From Lasiosphaeria ovina (taxonomy: Eukaryota; Ascomycota; Sordariomycetes; Sordariales; Lasiosphaeriaceae), in assembly GCA_033439765.1 (NCBI GenBank), contig JAULSN010000001.1, positions 2,480,001 to 2,544,000 on the forward strand: DNA of 64,000 nt, written 5' to 3'. This document shows, piece after piece, positions 11,554-22,653 of the stretch. Each line of letters begins with the position of its first letter. Within the stretch, counting starts at the first letter, position 1. The notes below the pieces were generated by a model. The model was not told the origin of the DNA, searched no databases, and saw only the letters and a program-made list of their open reading frames with translations. The position numbers were made by a program, and so were the translations under genes.

Positions 11554-11914
11554 CCTTTTGGCCTTTTTTTCTTTCCGCCAATATGCATCGGAGGGAACAT
11601 TTGTCTTTTTCTTGCTGGGCGGAGTTGTGTTGGGCAGGGACGGAAGGGTGGGGTTTGTTGGGATAACACTGGGTGGTGCGGCGACGTGACTGGGCTGGAC
11701 TGGGCTGGTTTTTTGTTTGGTAGTTAAGTAAAAGTACTTACTGTGAAGCTGGTGCCATCTAGGTTGGGGTTACTGCTGGCTGCTTTACCTACCGTACCAT
11801 ACCTTCTATTAAGTTCCGGGAATAAAGCTCCTGTATGTATGTAATTAGATACCTTAGGTACATGTACATGGGCATATGTCTCCCTGAATCTCGGGTTCTG
11901 GACTGGCTGTAACG

Positions 11915-12135
11915 CATATTATTCTCTCGACTCAGAGATTACGGCGGGGTGCAATTATGGGGGATCTTATAAAGAGTAACCAATAACCTTATACGAATCA
12001 TAGGATCTCCCATCTCAAAACCCACTGAAGGTGCCTCGGCTGTGTCTTATTTCGTACGTATAATTAGTTGCTCTCGTAAGATTCCCCATATTTTCACCCC
12101 GCCGTAATCTCCGAGTCTCGAGAGAATATACGGTA
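11915..12135. mobile_element. Hairpin (foldback, MITE-like) element with imperfect inverted arms of about 60 bp
   Basis: The left arm (about 11915-11976) and right arm (about 12070-12132) are imperfect reverse complements. Both share the core GATTACGGCGGGGTG and, outside it, ATTCTCTCGA. The arms enclose about 90 bp without an open frame. This is the form of a miniature inverted-repeat or foldback transposon. No clear target-site duplication could be fixed by eye, so a non-mobile palindrome stays possible. Confidence 0.55.
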
Positions 12136-12449
12136 TTTGCTAGAGTTATGTGCGTGTGCATATACGAATAATAAATCTTCCATTTTCTTTCTTCCGTCTT
12201 CCAGGTTGCCAGTATCAACGAGGTGGGCTAGGGTGGTTGGAGTGGCGGTGATTATCAGCTTGTAACTCACTAAGGTGATGATTCGGACGGATAATTCACC
12301 ACGTTCTGGAGGCGTGGCGCCTCTGGAACTTTATCTTTATTCCAGGCCACGATGGAGCGTCCATTATGGGTCGCTTGTTCCCCCGAGTCCTCTCCAAGCT
12401 GGAGCACAAAGAAATTTCAATGTGCTGGCCAGTCCTGGTGAGGACCTAA

Positions 12450-12617
12450 AGTTTTGCGGCCGGTCGGGCTCAGGCCCTGAAGGTCCTGGTCACGTCCTTT
12501 CTTGCGGTTGAGGGAGACTACCGCAAGCACTTCTGCCTGACGGGGTCCAAGAAAGCCCAATGGTGTATAGAGTCCAAATATCTGAGCGAATGGGTAGACC
12601 AACGGATTCCCCTTTGA
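12450..12617 (+). pseudogene. Possible coding relic, family unknown
   Basis: A 55-codon frame without an ATG, bounded by TAA and TGA, reads like normal protein sequence (for example EGDYRKHFCLTG and KYLSEWVDQ) and not like random translation. It has no recognisable family, and no flanking exon was found. It may be a fragment of a decayed gene or chance. Confidence 0.2.
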
Positions 12618-13091
12618 GGCCTATTACAGTTACCCTTAGGCATGCATAAGACATGGAAGAAAATCCAAAGCGCCTTGGTTTGCGTTTGAATGGGTCTTAT
12701 TGCCAATATCTTTTAGGGAATTCAAATGGAAATGAAGTAAAGATGCTGTCCCAGGTAACCTTTCTAGTTTCTAGTGTATTTAAGGTTATGCCGTTACGGG
12801 TGGTGTGCCGTTGCGTCGGCAGACAAAACAGATACCAGTTACCAGTTTCCTGGCACTCGGGCAACAGCAGCCATATGGTCGCAACCCCACCACCACGTCT
12901 ACCTGGTTTGAATTTCTTCACACAAGCCGTTTTTAATTATTTTTTGATTGTTCTACTGTCAACGCATCGAATTTGGGGGCTTGGCGTGCTAGTCTACGCA
13001 ACTCTTCTTGATAATTGAATATTCGTCTGTCGATCCTTCCTACCCAAGCCGTTCCTAGACGAGCAGAGGAACCTCGTATGCAATCGACAAG

Positions 13092-13912
13092 ATGTGCCGT
13101 CTACTGACGAGACACTCCAAGTGTCCGGTAAACATCAACACAAATGCGTCTACTTGATCAGGTGCAGCAGCCCTGTCCACGGGCTCGACGACGGGTTCGC
13201 CGCAGAGGTATAGGGCAGCTCTCTCTGCACGGCAGCATTAGACCGCGAGGATGAGTTTCACTACAACGAAGCCTGCCCGGACTGCACGGTCGAGGGCGAC
13301 ATTCCGAGATCGCGCCTGGTGCGATGTGTCCTCCGCCCAAGCGAGCCGCCCGACAAATCTCGGCCTGAGACCCTTGGATACACGATCGGACTTGTGCGCT
13401 TCCTGTTCTTGATGCTGAACCAGGACCTAAGCTACAAGCCGTACCGATGCGGCCTCGACCACAAAAAGCTCCCGCGGGGTCTAGTTCTGGAGAGGGCCGC
13501 CTGCACCCTCGCCGAGGGGTGGTGCACACCGAACGCCGAACACGGCGCCCACATGATGTTTGAGAGACGCGCCGACAACGACCGAATCAGACTTGTTGAC
13601 GCCGACAGCTGTGACTGCTGGCCCACCCATGTGGGCATGACGCACTACATCCGACACCTGGCTGCGTGGTTAATCTTTCCGAAGCTACCAAAAAGAGATC
13701 TGAAAGCACACTACGACCGCCAAGCCGAGATGCAGGCCGCCGCGAGAGAGTGGCAGGCCAGCTTTGACCGGCAGATCTCGGCCCTGATAGGCGGCTGCAG
13801 TCACCGCATCCCCGAGATGATTCCCTTCCCTAGCGAGGCCGAGGTGGAACCTCGACGCCAATTTCTAGAGAAGATTCTTCTGAGATGGTCTACTCACTAC
13901 ATACGTCCCTGA
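13092..13912 (+). pseudogene. Decayed gene, fungal protein of unknown function
   Basis: A 197-codon open stretch starts at an internal Met at 13319. The same frame continues upstream through a TAG at 13211-13213 to about 13130, with Cys/His-bearing, protein-like sequence (HQHKCVYLIRC, NEACPDC). A likely original start (ATG at 13092, MCRLLTRHSKC) is in another frame, so a frameshift lies between them. I do not recognise the family beyond its resemblance to Cys-containing hypothetical proteins common in filamentous ascomycetes. One frameshift and one in-frame stop suggest a pseudogene. A shorter functional protein from 13319, or an intron hiding the stop, cannot be excluded. Confidence 0.45.
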
Positions 13913-14257
13913 GATTTTGATATAGCCAATAACAAGCTCGACGCCCGCCGCGCTCTAGGAGCCATCGTCGTACAAGCCAGCCCGGACGAGGTCGCGAGGT
14001 TAGAGTAGGACGGCCAGCCGTACGCCGTCTGCCTCTCGGGATTCGCTAAGTATAGCAACGGCGAGCTCGGCCACCTCATATAGACTAAGACGGGCTACGC
14101 CGCCGGGAGCAGCCACTAGGTAGCCCGGTTCTATCTAATCAAATTCGCCCGCGCCCTACGCGGAGACGACCCGAAACCGCGCTATCCCATATACCGGCCG
14201 AATTCGAGCCTAACCTCATTTCTGGAGGAGGACCCACAAAGGAGCGATCGGAGATAG
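13913..14257 (+). pseudogene. Decayed coding relic with three TAG stops in one frame
   Basis: Directly after the TGA at 13910-13912 the same frame reads on for about 115 codons of protein-like sequence (for example DGQPYAVCLSGFAKYSNGE and VARFYLIKFARALRG). TAG stops interrupt it at 14006, 14081 and 14117, and it ends with TAG at 14255. All the stops are TAG, as expected from CAG changed to TAG (CpA to TpA). That is the preferred change of repeat-induced point mutation. The original family is not recognised, and it may be a separate relic from the frame before it. Confidence 0.4.
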
Positions 14258-14453
14258 GAACTCGGTTTTGAGTTGTATAGGAATGTTTATTAGAGAGGTA
14301 TCGAGGCGTTAAGGTTCGTCGTTTTACCGGAAATAGCTTAACAAAGTTGGGAAACAGCGGAATAGAGTTGGGAAGCATCTATAGATACGTGTCGCCCTAA
14401 AAATCGACCCTAGTGTGCAAAAATGAGCCATTCTTTTTCTTAGCTTCTGTTTA

Positions 14454-14572
14454 CATCTTTGCAAGCGATGTCCCCAGCCGTCAGCTCTCCCGGGACTTTG
14501 CAAGCGATGTCTCCGGCCTCAGCTCTCCCGGGACTTTGCGAGCGATGTCCCCGGCCCCCAGCACCGCTGCTG
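14454..14572 (+). repeat. Tandem repeat of about 38-39 bp, roughly three copies
   Basis: Units begin TTTGCAAGCGATGTC and end TCAGCTCTCCCGGGAC. The first two copies are nearly identical (39 and 38 bp); the third matches over its first half and then diverges. Confidence 0.75.
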
Positions 14573-15145
14573 GAGAAGACTTTGGGTGACGGTTTCCGTC
14601 TCCCCTCGGCCGTCAGTCTTATCAGAATCGCAATATTAACTGGCGTAATATCCCTGATGGCAAGTACGTGATCCCTTTCTTTATAATTCCCCAGCTCCAA
14701 CCATAACAAACTGTCCACCTCCATCTTCATCTTCACCCTCGAAAAGATAAACACCCGTTCCCATGCCCATCCCCCACCAGCCTTCCATATCCCCCACCAG
14801 TCTTCCCTATCCTGAGCATAATCATGCCACTCTTCCAGTCATCCCATAAGAGCTCACGAGGAAACTAGGGCAATGATGAATAGGGGCGTGTTTTTCTTTT
14901 ACTCTCTGCGCTCCTTTTTTTGCTTTTTTATTTTATTTTGCCTTATCTTTATTCCAGTTGAGACTGACGAGTTGGCATTGCATTACGATTTGTATAACAT
15001 GAGAGGGAATGTTGGGGAGATATTGTTTTTGGCTTGTTTTTGGTTTATTTTGGCTTCTGATGCAATTTCAATGTTGTATTACTATTGTTTTATTGTTTTG
15101 TATCAAAAAAATATAATTTTTTTTTTGGCTGAGAGTGGGGGATAG

Positions 15146-15173
15146 AGAGAGAGAGAGAGAGAGAAAGTGTGTG
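15146..15173 (+). repeat. (GA)n/(GT)n microsatellite
   Basis: About nine GA units are followed by a short GTGTGTG run in an AT-rich gap. Confidence 0.85.
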
Positions 15174-16351
15174 TGCTTGGGGAGTGGAACGCGTTGTATT
15201 TTTATTTGGTTCTGTTTTGTTTTGGGAGGAGAACAATAGTCATTCCAAAGCCCAGTTTCTAGCTATATACTTAGGTAGCTATCGAATCTAGTTGGAATAC
15301 ATTATACTCTATATAATTACGTGCTCCCAACCCTCGGCCATTGTGTAGTTGTTTTCGCAGTCGTTATGTAGACTACGTTCATACGCTGCATAATGTAGGC
15401 ATGATAATTATTGACTGAACACAAAACTGAGTGAGCCACCTCGTAGAGTGATGAAAGACATACTTTTGCAACGGGTCGGACTTTAAAGCAAAAAGCCCGA
15501 GCCCGCCACTGCCGAGTGCCAAGTCCAACGTCACGTCTGCCGTGGCTGCTTCTTCAAAAACAACCACGGAAATAGACCAAGCTAAAAATTGAACGAACTA
15601 TTGGGGTTAGACAGTTACCCTTGTGAAATAAATCCCTTGGTGACAATGGCGAGGAATTGTCAGGTAGCCATGTTACCCCTATTTGGATCGTAGACTAAAA
15701 ATCAAGCAACTCATCTTGCCGTTCTATCCCACAGGATCGCTCAATCTTTGATGATCTTCAATTAGTGAAGTGCATTTACTCCCCTAGTCTTGATTCAAAC
15801 GACATGAAACACCCTCTGTTCGTTATTGAATTGGAAAACCAACGCCGGAAATAGTGAGGCACATCTTGGCGGAGTCCCGCCCAATGCCGCATTCTCTCGG
15901 CAATATTTACCTTGGCAGATAGACGGGGAGTGTAGTTAGCAGCCAACCAGCTGTACGACGTCGGACAAGACTGCTGACTTATCTATTAGACGTCAACCTA
16001 TCCTTTCCCAACCCCTGAATATCAGCCCCTTTCCGTCGCTTGGCTTACACAGCTTGTTGTGCTAAACCGCAAACAAAAGCAACTACAAATCGCCAGTACA
16101 CACCGTAGGTAGCGAATCAAACGACAAACGTAGAAAGTGAATTATTTTGTATTAGAAGAAAAAAGCATGCTCCGAAAATGCTGCCATCTAGAATTCATAC
16201 GAAGCCGGACCGGTTACATGCATGAAAAGGCTGAGATACGGGGGAAGAGAAAAGGAAGAGCAAGAAAAGAGGGTTACACCGCGCCTCTGCCCTCCGACCA
16301 TGTTCCTTGCTTCCCCCAGAGCAAACCAAAGCGCAAACAATAAAACCAGGC

Positions 16352-17587
16352 TCATTGCGGCTTCTCGGCCACAATCCAGTAGCTCGTCGTGATCAGCCGC
16401 ATCGTGTCCATCTTGACGAACGCCTCGCCATCAAGACACAGGCGGTTTATCAGCGTCTTGAAGTGCGCGGGCAGGCAGCGCAGCTTGACGAGGCCGAGGA
16501 TGATATGGCGCATGGCGCGGAAATAGACGTCGACGCGCTCGATGAGGGGCGTCTGTAGGTCGCCCTGGCTGGCGTTCTCGGAGCGCAACACCACGAAGCC
16601 GGCGTCTTCGAGCGCCTTCTCGAGGCTGCGCGGCGTCGGCGTGCCGACAGCCCCGATGAGCGGCTTGACGCGCCGCATCAGCGCCAGGTGCTCGGGGTTG
16701 CTCGCGTCGTAGGCGGGCAGACTTGCCCAGTCGAGCAGCGAGATCTTGGCACCGGGGCGCACGACACGGTGGATCTCGCGGAACAGCCCGCCTAGGTCCT
16801 TGCACAGCGACAGCGCCTGGATCTGGTAGAAGGCGTCGAATGAGGCGTCCGCAAAGGGCAGCGGCAGGTCGTTAAAGTCGCGCACTATGAACTCGTTGCG
16901 CAGGCTGCGCTCGACGTTGAACTCGCGCGCCTGGGCAACCTGGTTGGGGTCGATGTTGAGACCCGTGACCAGAGCACCCGTCGCCGTGGCCATGTGAGCG
17001 GCGACGCGGCCGCGACCGCAGCCAATGTCGAGCACGCGGAGGCCGGGCGTGTCGAGGCCAATCTCGCGGGCAATGGCCTTCTCGTACAGCAGCTGATTCT
17101 CGATGACGGAGGCGTTCTTGTCCATGAAGGGCGGAATGTACATCTTCTCGACGTCGCCCAGCGCACACAGGTGGTTCATGATGCTGTAGTAGGACTTGAG
17201 GCACTCGCCGACCTTCTCGCGGTAGTTTGGGCCCAGCTCGGCCACCATCTGGGCCTCGTCGGCCCAGTCCAGGTTGTAGATTACGTACGAAGCCATGAAG
17301 TCGTCAACCTGCTGTGGCGTCAAATTGTACAGGTATTTGAACGACTTGCGGAACGTTTTGAGCCGGTTCGACAGCGACGCCTTGTCGGCCTGGTCGAGAT
17401 CCAATCCCCCGCCATTTTTCCTCTTCTTCTGGGTTGCTGCTGCGGTAGGCGGCAGCAGTGCATTGTGCTTCTCGTCGACGACGCCGTCGCTATCGGACGC
17501 CTCTGATGTCCGCTGCGGTGTCTGCTGCTGCTGCTGTTCAAATGCCACTGGTTCTTGTATAGGACGCACCATGGTTGCCGCAGACAT
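16352..17587 (-). CDS. Erg6/SMT-like SAM-dependent methyltransferase (paralog)
   Basis: This 411-residue, single-exon protein is a class I methyltransferase of the Erg6/cyclopropane-synthase superfamily. Motif I is LDIGCGRGRVAAHMA (about 186-200), followed by the acidic end of strand beta-2 (GLNIDPNQ) and motif II/III segments around FADASFDAFYQIQAL and LLDWASLPAYD. The C-terminal end carries a sterol-methyltransferase-like domain. The N-terminal 70 residues are low-complexity with a short Gln run. The Tyr/Trp-rich sterol-binding motif near the start of true Erg6 (YEYGWGxxFHF) is not present; instead there is VIYNLDWADEAQMVAELG. I therefore infer a paralog acting on a sterol or another lipid, not the main ergosterol C-24 methyltransferase. 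It stands alone, with no biosynthetic cluster around it. Confidence 0.75.
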   Translation of the reverse strand: MSAATMVRPIQEPVAFEQQQQQTPQRTSEASDSDGVVDEKHNALLPPTAAATQKKRKNGGGLDLDQADKASLSNRLKTFRKSFKYLYNLTPQQVDDFMASYVIYNLDWADEAQMVAELGPNYREKVGECLKSYYSIMNHLCALGDVEKMYIPPFMDKNASVIENQLLYEKAIAREIGLDTPGLRVLDIGCGRGRVAAHMATATGALVTGLNIDPNQVAQAREFNVERSLRNEFIVRDFNDLPLPFADASFDAFYQIQALSLCKDLGGLFREIHRVVRPGAKISLLDWASLPAYDASNPEHLALMRRVKPLIGAVGTPTPRSLEKALEDAGFVVLRSENASQGDLQTPLIERVDVYFRAMRHIILGLVKLRCLPAHFKTLINRLCLDGEAFVKMDTMRLITTSYWIVAEKPQ

Positions 17588-19419
17588 GGATGGCTGCCTG
17601 AGACTTTTTTTTCTTGTTGCGAATGATTAATTAGAGTTTGGCAGGGAGAAGAAAATGATCAGGGCGGGACTGGAAACGGATCACTATGACGTGACTGTTA
17701 TTGTTTGGCAGTTTGGCTAAATGATCGCATGCGGCAGCAGCTAAGCAAGGTTAGTGTAGCACAAAAAAGGGTGGTGGATGACGGCGTGTAGGCGCGTGTA
17801 AGGTGAGCATGGCACGGAACCTGCGTGTTTGTTTTTGTGGCGCTGGCCGGGCTCGAGATAAAGAAATCCGTCGAGGGCAGCACCAAAAGCACACAACCCG
17901 CTGACTCAATCCCAACATTTGTCAGCGCAAAAGGCGGACTGGCTGGGATAAAGTGGCCTGTCTGACCTCAATGGGAAGCACCAGTAACAACACCGACTAC
18001 GGAGTACCTACCTTACCAGTGACCAGGTCACAAGAGGCCATAACAAATGGGACAGCATGGCCGTGCAGCGGTAGCCTGAGCCCTGAGGTAGGAATCCCGA
18101 ATAGGGGTCACCCCCAGAGCCGATCCGGAAGGTCCGGATGGAAATGGCGGCGGCAGATCGGGTCTCGCGACAAGAGCGGGAAAAAAAGCCTCCTTGTCAT
18201 GAGCCGATGGCCTGACGGCAATAGCAGGAGGAAGAAATGGCATGCCGGCCTAGTCAACATGACTCATTTTTGCAGTGTGTGTTCCAGTTCCAGCTTGTCC
18301 GCGGGCCGTTGCCGCTTCATTGGGCTTGAATGATAATTTTAGCCTGTAATTAATATGGAGAAATGTTTGCGCCTGCACTTGCAGGAGGAAACCGCGACCG
18401 GCCGGAGATAAGGACTACTGATCCTCGCTCGAATTCGCTTTGCGCAGGCAGGAAGCAGGAAGGACATGAGAGAGCCGCTAGTGTGGATTCTGGTGGCCAC
18501 TGGTCAGAGAGGATCCGGGGCTGCCAGAACCGGAAGGCAGGGATGGTTCCTTGTTTTGATGTGGAAATAAAGAAGAAGAAAAAAAAGGCTTTTTTTTCTG
18601 CTTCCCGGAGTCGCCGGACCGGACCGCCGTCAAACCAATTCTATTATAATCAGCATCGATGCACTTGGCTGCTTGTTGAGTTGGCGTGGCTCGGTTCTCA
18701 AATAGTGCGCGGAACGGCGCTGACGGCAAATTCTCCGAGCAAGGGAACTTGGGATGGGAGGTGGCCCTTGAGATAATTGTGGGAAGCCCTTAGTAAGAAA
18801 CAGCGGTGCCTATGAATGACGTTATGTTAGTAAGAAATTGGGTAGGGGAGAGCTGCGACGGCAGCTGTTAAAAAGGCTTGGCACTAAGGTAGGGGTAGCT
18901 CGTGGGCCCGTCGGTGTCCGGCCGGAGGTAAGGCAGAAAAAGGGTTGCAATACACAAAAACAGGGGGCTGGAATGTAGCTAAAACGCATTCCAGCCTCAT
19001 CCGTAGAAACTCGTGGCAGAAACAGTCTGTGTCCTGTAGAGTAGCGACATAACTTTGATTTCAGCCTCGCTTGGAAACAGAGCTGAGCTCAGGTTAAGAG
19101 ACAACAATTGAACAAAGGGGCAAATAAAGGCAGACATGGTAACACCTCAAGACATAACACGACCTCTGATTGGACTGATTGAACTGAACATGACTGGTAA
19201 ATGAATGGAATTGTTCTCGAACCAGGCTGGTATTCTAGCAGAAGCCAGATGAGCCATGTAGCAATAAATAGAAGAGACAAGGCCGTGGTTATAAAGACGT
19301 TCCCGCAAATGTCAACAAGTGACAGACAAGAGACTAACTAGACGCCTCACGCCTCAGCCACCATCCATTACAAGTCACAAGACCACGGCAAAGACATTCT
19401 TAGCGAGCGAGGAACAAGC
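17588..19419. other. Intergenic region, two gene 5' ends
   Basis: These 1.8 kb lie between the divergent start codons of the methyltransferase and the unknown protein that follows. No supported gene or clear repeat was seen. Confidence 0.5.
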
Positions 19420-20130
19420 ATGGCTGCCCCCAGTGAAAACGGTGGCTACTCCAAGCGAAGCTTTCGCCGTAGAATGGCCGAGGCGCTTTCCGAGGCGTTT
19501 TCCAGTGAGAAGCAGCCACAGTTCAGCGTGGGAAGCGTGACACGACTCGCCTCTGTTCGGGGGACCGAAAATCCATCACAGCCTCGGGATCGCAGCACAA
19601 CCACAGTCTCGTCGACTGGAAGCCATCCCGCTGGGAGGGTCCTCCATTCCGCAACAGCGACAGAGCCAGAGATTTTACTGTGGGAGGTGAGCAGATCCCG
19701 TCCCTCTAACCACCCTCGCCTAGATGATGAGTTTCTTGTGCCGGAGGCGCTGATGGGGTCGCCCGTCAAGAGAAGGAACACGGGATACCAACTTCTCCCT
19801 ACGCAGTCCAGCAAAAGAAGCGAGCCGGCGAGAAGTCCTGTGGCGGCACAGGCAAAAAGACCTGAGGCTGAGATGACTGATGAAACCCAGCACGATGATA
19901 GACTTGGCGGGAGACAACACGCCAAGTCTAGACCCAGACGGAGCGCCATCATAACCCTGGACAACCTGGACGAGTTTCTCAATGCACCTCCGTACGGAGA
20001 GGAGGAGCAGGAACAAGACTCAGAAGGAGCTTCAGATGACGACGACGAGAAAGACGATGCTAGAAATGCGTCGAACCGACTGCGCAAGTCCTTCGAAAAG
20101 TCTGTCTTTTCTCGCACGACGCGTCAGTGA
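19420..20130 (+). CDS. Hypothetical disordered protein
   Basis: This 236-residue single frame starts at ATG 19420 and is not recognised. It is hydrophilic, rich in Ser, Arg and Glu, and without a membrane segment or signal peptide. The N-terminus is basic (SKRSFRRRMAEALSEAF). A short ordered-looking motif, AIITLDNLDEFLNAPPYGEE, lies near residues 182-201, followed by an acidic stretch (SDDDDEKDD) and a basic tail. Segments such as GSPVKRR and RPRRSA could be phosphorylation or nuclear-localisation sites, but that is inference. It reads as a lineage-specific, mostly disordered protein. An upstream exon is possible. Confidence 0.55.
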   Translation: MAAPSENGGYSKRSFRRRMAEALSEAFSSEKQPQFSVGSVTRLASVRGTENPSQPRDRSTTTVSSTGSHPAGRVLHSATATEPEILLWEVSRSRPSNHPRLDDEFLVPEALMGSPVKRRNTGYQLLPTQSSKRSEPARSPVAAQAKRPEAEMTDETQHDDRLGGRQHAKSRPRRSAIITLDNLDEFLNAPPYGEEEQEQDSEGASDDDDEKDDARNASNRLRKSFEKSVFSRTTRQ

Positions 20131-22653
20131 TCATTGGTTACTCGGAACTAGTCAAGTATAGAGAGTCTTGCTTGGCAACGCCTGACTGCATGACTTGATG
20201 AAATGATTTTCTTTTGTTCAGCTACCGCGGAGAAATGCTGTAATGAATGGGGAAAAAAATTAGAAAAGTATTCCACCTGAATATTGAGTTTTCGATAGCA
20301 ACAAAATGAGATGATAGATTGTGAACACCCGTTTCTTTTCATCCAAGTCCACTGTATAAATAGAGTGAGATGAGATTGTGCGAACGTATGATAGTTGAGG
20401 TAAATCTTGAAAAATATAAGACTCGATAATATTTGTTCAAGACTTCTTGTTCAAGCATACGTGAATTCTACTACTGCAGTCCCATGTGATGGTTCCCCGA
20501 AGACGAAGTAGGCTGTCAAACGGTGTTCTGGCTAATGAGGGCAATACGAGTGAGCACTGGCTGCACCCCGGCCGGGGAACCCGTATGCATCCGGGCCCGA
20601 GAAAGCCGGCTCAGCTTGGGGGCGGTCAAAGGCACGGATCATGCTGATTGCCTCGATCGAGATTTCTTTTGTATTGTAATGGAGCCTCTACTCGGGAGGC
20701 CTTGCCACCGCTTGGCGGCTCGGGGTTGTCGGTTGCTTAGACCCGGGCAGTGTGCCCGAAGAGCCGGGGAATCAAGATCGGACGTATGGTGAGCGTCCCG
20801 TGGTCTATCAAGAAAATGGCCGGGACAGAATGAAGCCGTGACTTCAAACCATTGCAGTGGAGACCAGCAACAGATCGGAAGGAACAAAGAGTTCTAGCTG
20901 GTTGAGACCTGTTTCTGCTTCTGGGGCTGGGCTGGGCTGGGCTGGCCCGGCGAGGTGAGGCGAAAGTGATCGAAAGTGATCGAGCTCTGATAAAGGGGCG
21001 ATCTGAAGGGCAGGTGAAAAGCGGGCCCGCAACTTGCCGTTCCGAAACGGGCTCCAGCCTCCATGTAGCATTCGGCGACTGAAGGCAAGGTAGGTGAGCG
21101 GCCGACCCACTGTTCATGTGGTCAGGCCTTGCTTGTAGTCCAGAGCCCAATGAAAGCCGACTCGCCAGGGGCCACGCGCTTCGGGCCTCAAAGCATCAAG
21201 TAATTATGACGGCGTAGCTAAGGGCTTCCCGTCTCCGAGGCTTGAAATGCCACTACTTGGAGCCACTCGGTTCGACTTGACTGCTGTCGAAATGCGGCAG
21301 TGTTTTAGAATGTGACTGTGAAGAATTTGCTAGTCAGCCGCTGTGTGCTGGGGAGGAAGGAGAGCTGATGTCCCGATGGAGTCTCCCGCCCGATAGGCCG
21401 ATCGTAGGGAAACCTCTTGCCAAGAGTGCCAAAGCCTGGCTGGCGTTTTATGGTATTCCAGTTTGCCTACTTGTGAAATAATCACTCAGATCTCAATTCA
21501 CATTACCTTTCTCCATACTGAAGTTCGATTGGCGTTGACGGATATTCCAGGACAAATCCGAGGCCGGGATGGTGGGCGACGCCCGAATCTGACAGATTCG
21601 CCGTGAAACTTGCAGACTGAAATTTGCTCTTGAGCTAGAAGCTTGCCTTATTTGCAATGCCCGGTAGCGTCCAGAAATGCGGTTACTTCCTTCCTCCATC
21701 GACTCGAAAATTGAGGGCAAGTGCCACCACCTACTCCTCCCCCAAGCCACACCCACGCAAGCATAGCACGCCCGGCAGGTGCTCTCCTACTCCACCAAAC
21801 ACTTCGGGCGGTAGGTACCCTGCCACTAAAAGCGGCCGCAACTTTTCATCCGGTCTTCTCCTATGCTTTATTGATACTCCACTTTTCCCGTCTGCGGGCT
21901 GCCCAATTGAAATTCAAGGTGGGTCGAGTGCTCCTTTGATCATGAAACGCCTTTCCGAAAGGGGGTCTGAATAAACACATCAATAGAACACGCACGGCCC
22001 CACTTTTCAACAACGGCGCCCCTGAAAAGGAGAAAGACAGCGGCCATGTTCTATTGAGGCAACCGGGGTCCTGCCCAGATTCGTCCAGACTGCCCCCGTG
22101 GGCCTCGGGGCCTTCTGGGCGGATCTGGGCCAGGAATCTATTGATCAACCCATGCCAACTCTCCTCAGACGCTTTGTCCAGGGGAAAGGGGGACCTCTGA
22201 GCGCATGAAAGACGCCGATTTCCTATTCGGGGTCTGAATAGCTACTGCTCCATTGACTCGTCCTCGAGCCTCGACCCCTGTCGACAATAGGGTTCTTTCA
22301 AGCCAGCAGGGCCTTCGTCCTCCGCTCTGCCAGCGTGACCTAGACCCCCTTTCAGATGCCGCGGCGCCTAGACTACTTGGGCAACCAATTCATCTCGCAA
22401 GACAATAAAGTCCATCGTGAGGGCTCTGGGCACTCTTCACTCGTCCATAAAAAGACTTCATCCCTCGCGGATGCCATCGCTCGTTTTGTTCTACCTTTTT
22501 TCTTCTCTACCCAGGCACACAACAACTCAGACCAAACTTCGGGTCATACCAATTTTACCTTCCTTCCATCAAACACCAAGAGACCCCAGAGGTCCAGACA
22601 ACAAGACCAACCAACCAACTCACCGACAATCCCTTTTCCGAGCCTTCGTCACC
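20131..22653. other. Long intergenic region upstream of the pheromone gene
   Basis: No supported gene lies in 2.5 kb. Short direct repeats are visible (CGAAAGTGAT twice at about 20960-20980, and GGGCT runs at about 20925-20945). The right end is the pheromone promoter, with a TATA-like CATAAAAAG about 200 bp before the ATG and a long C/A-rich leader. Confidence 0.5.

Larger units (their letters stand above)
11124..13091. other. Gene-poor intergenic region
   Basis: No confident gene lies in these 2 kb. The stretch holds a 9-bp minisatellite (11513-11553), a hairpin element (11915-12135) and a short frame of protein-like character (12450-12617), each listed separately. Confidence 0.55.
14258..16351. 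other. AT-rich intergenic region
   Basis: No supported gene is present. The part from about 14870 to 15400 is AT-rich with T-runs and a (GA)n tract. The region contains the tandem repeat at 14454-14572. Its right end should hold the 3' UTR of the methyltransferase gene. Confidence 0.55.

Noticed and set aside
14873..15145. 90-codon hydrophobic frame
   Set aside because: The product of T-rich low-complexity DNA (runs of Phe), not a membrane protein gene.
22417..22653. Longer N-terminus for the pheromone precursor from the first upstream Met
   Set aside because: It would bury the signal peptide at residue 80. The sequence before 22654 looks like a C/A-rich leader.
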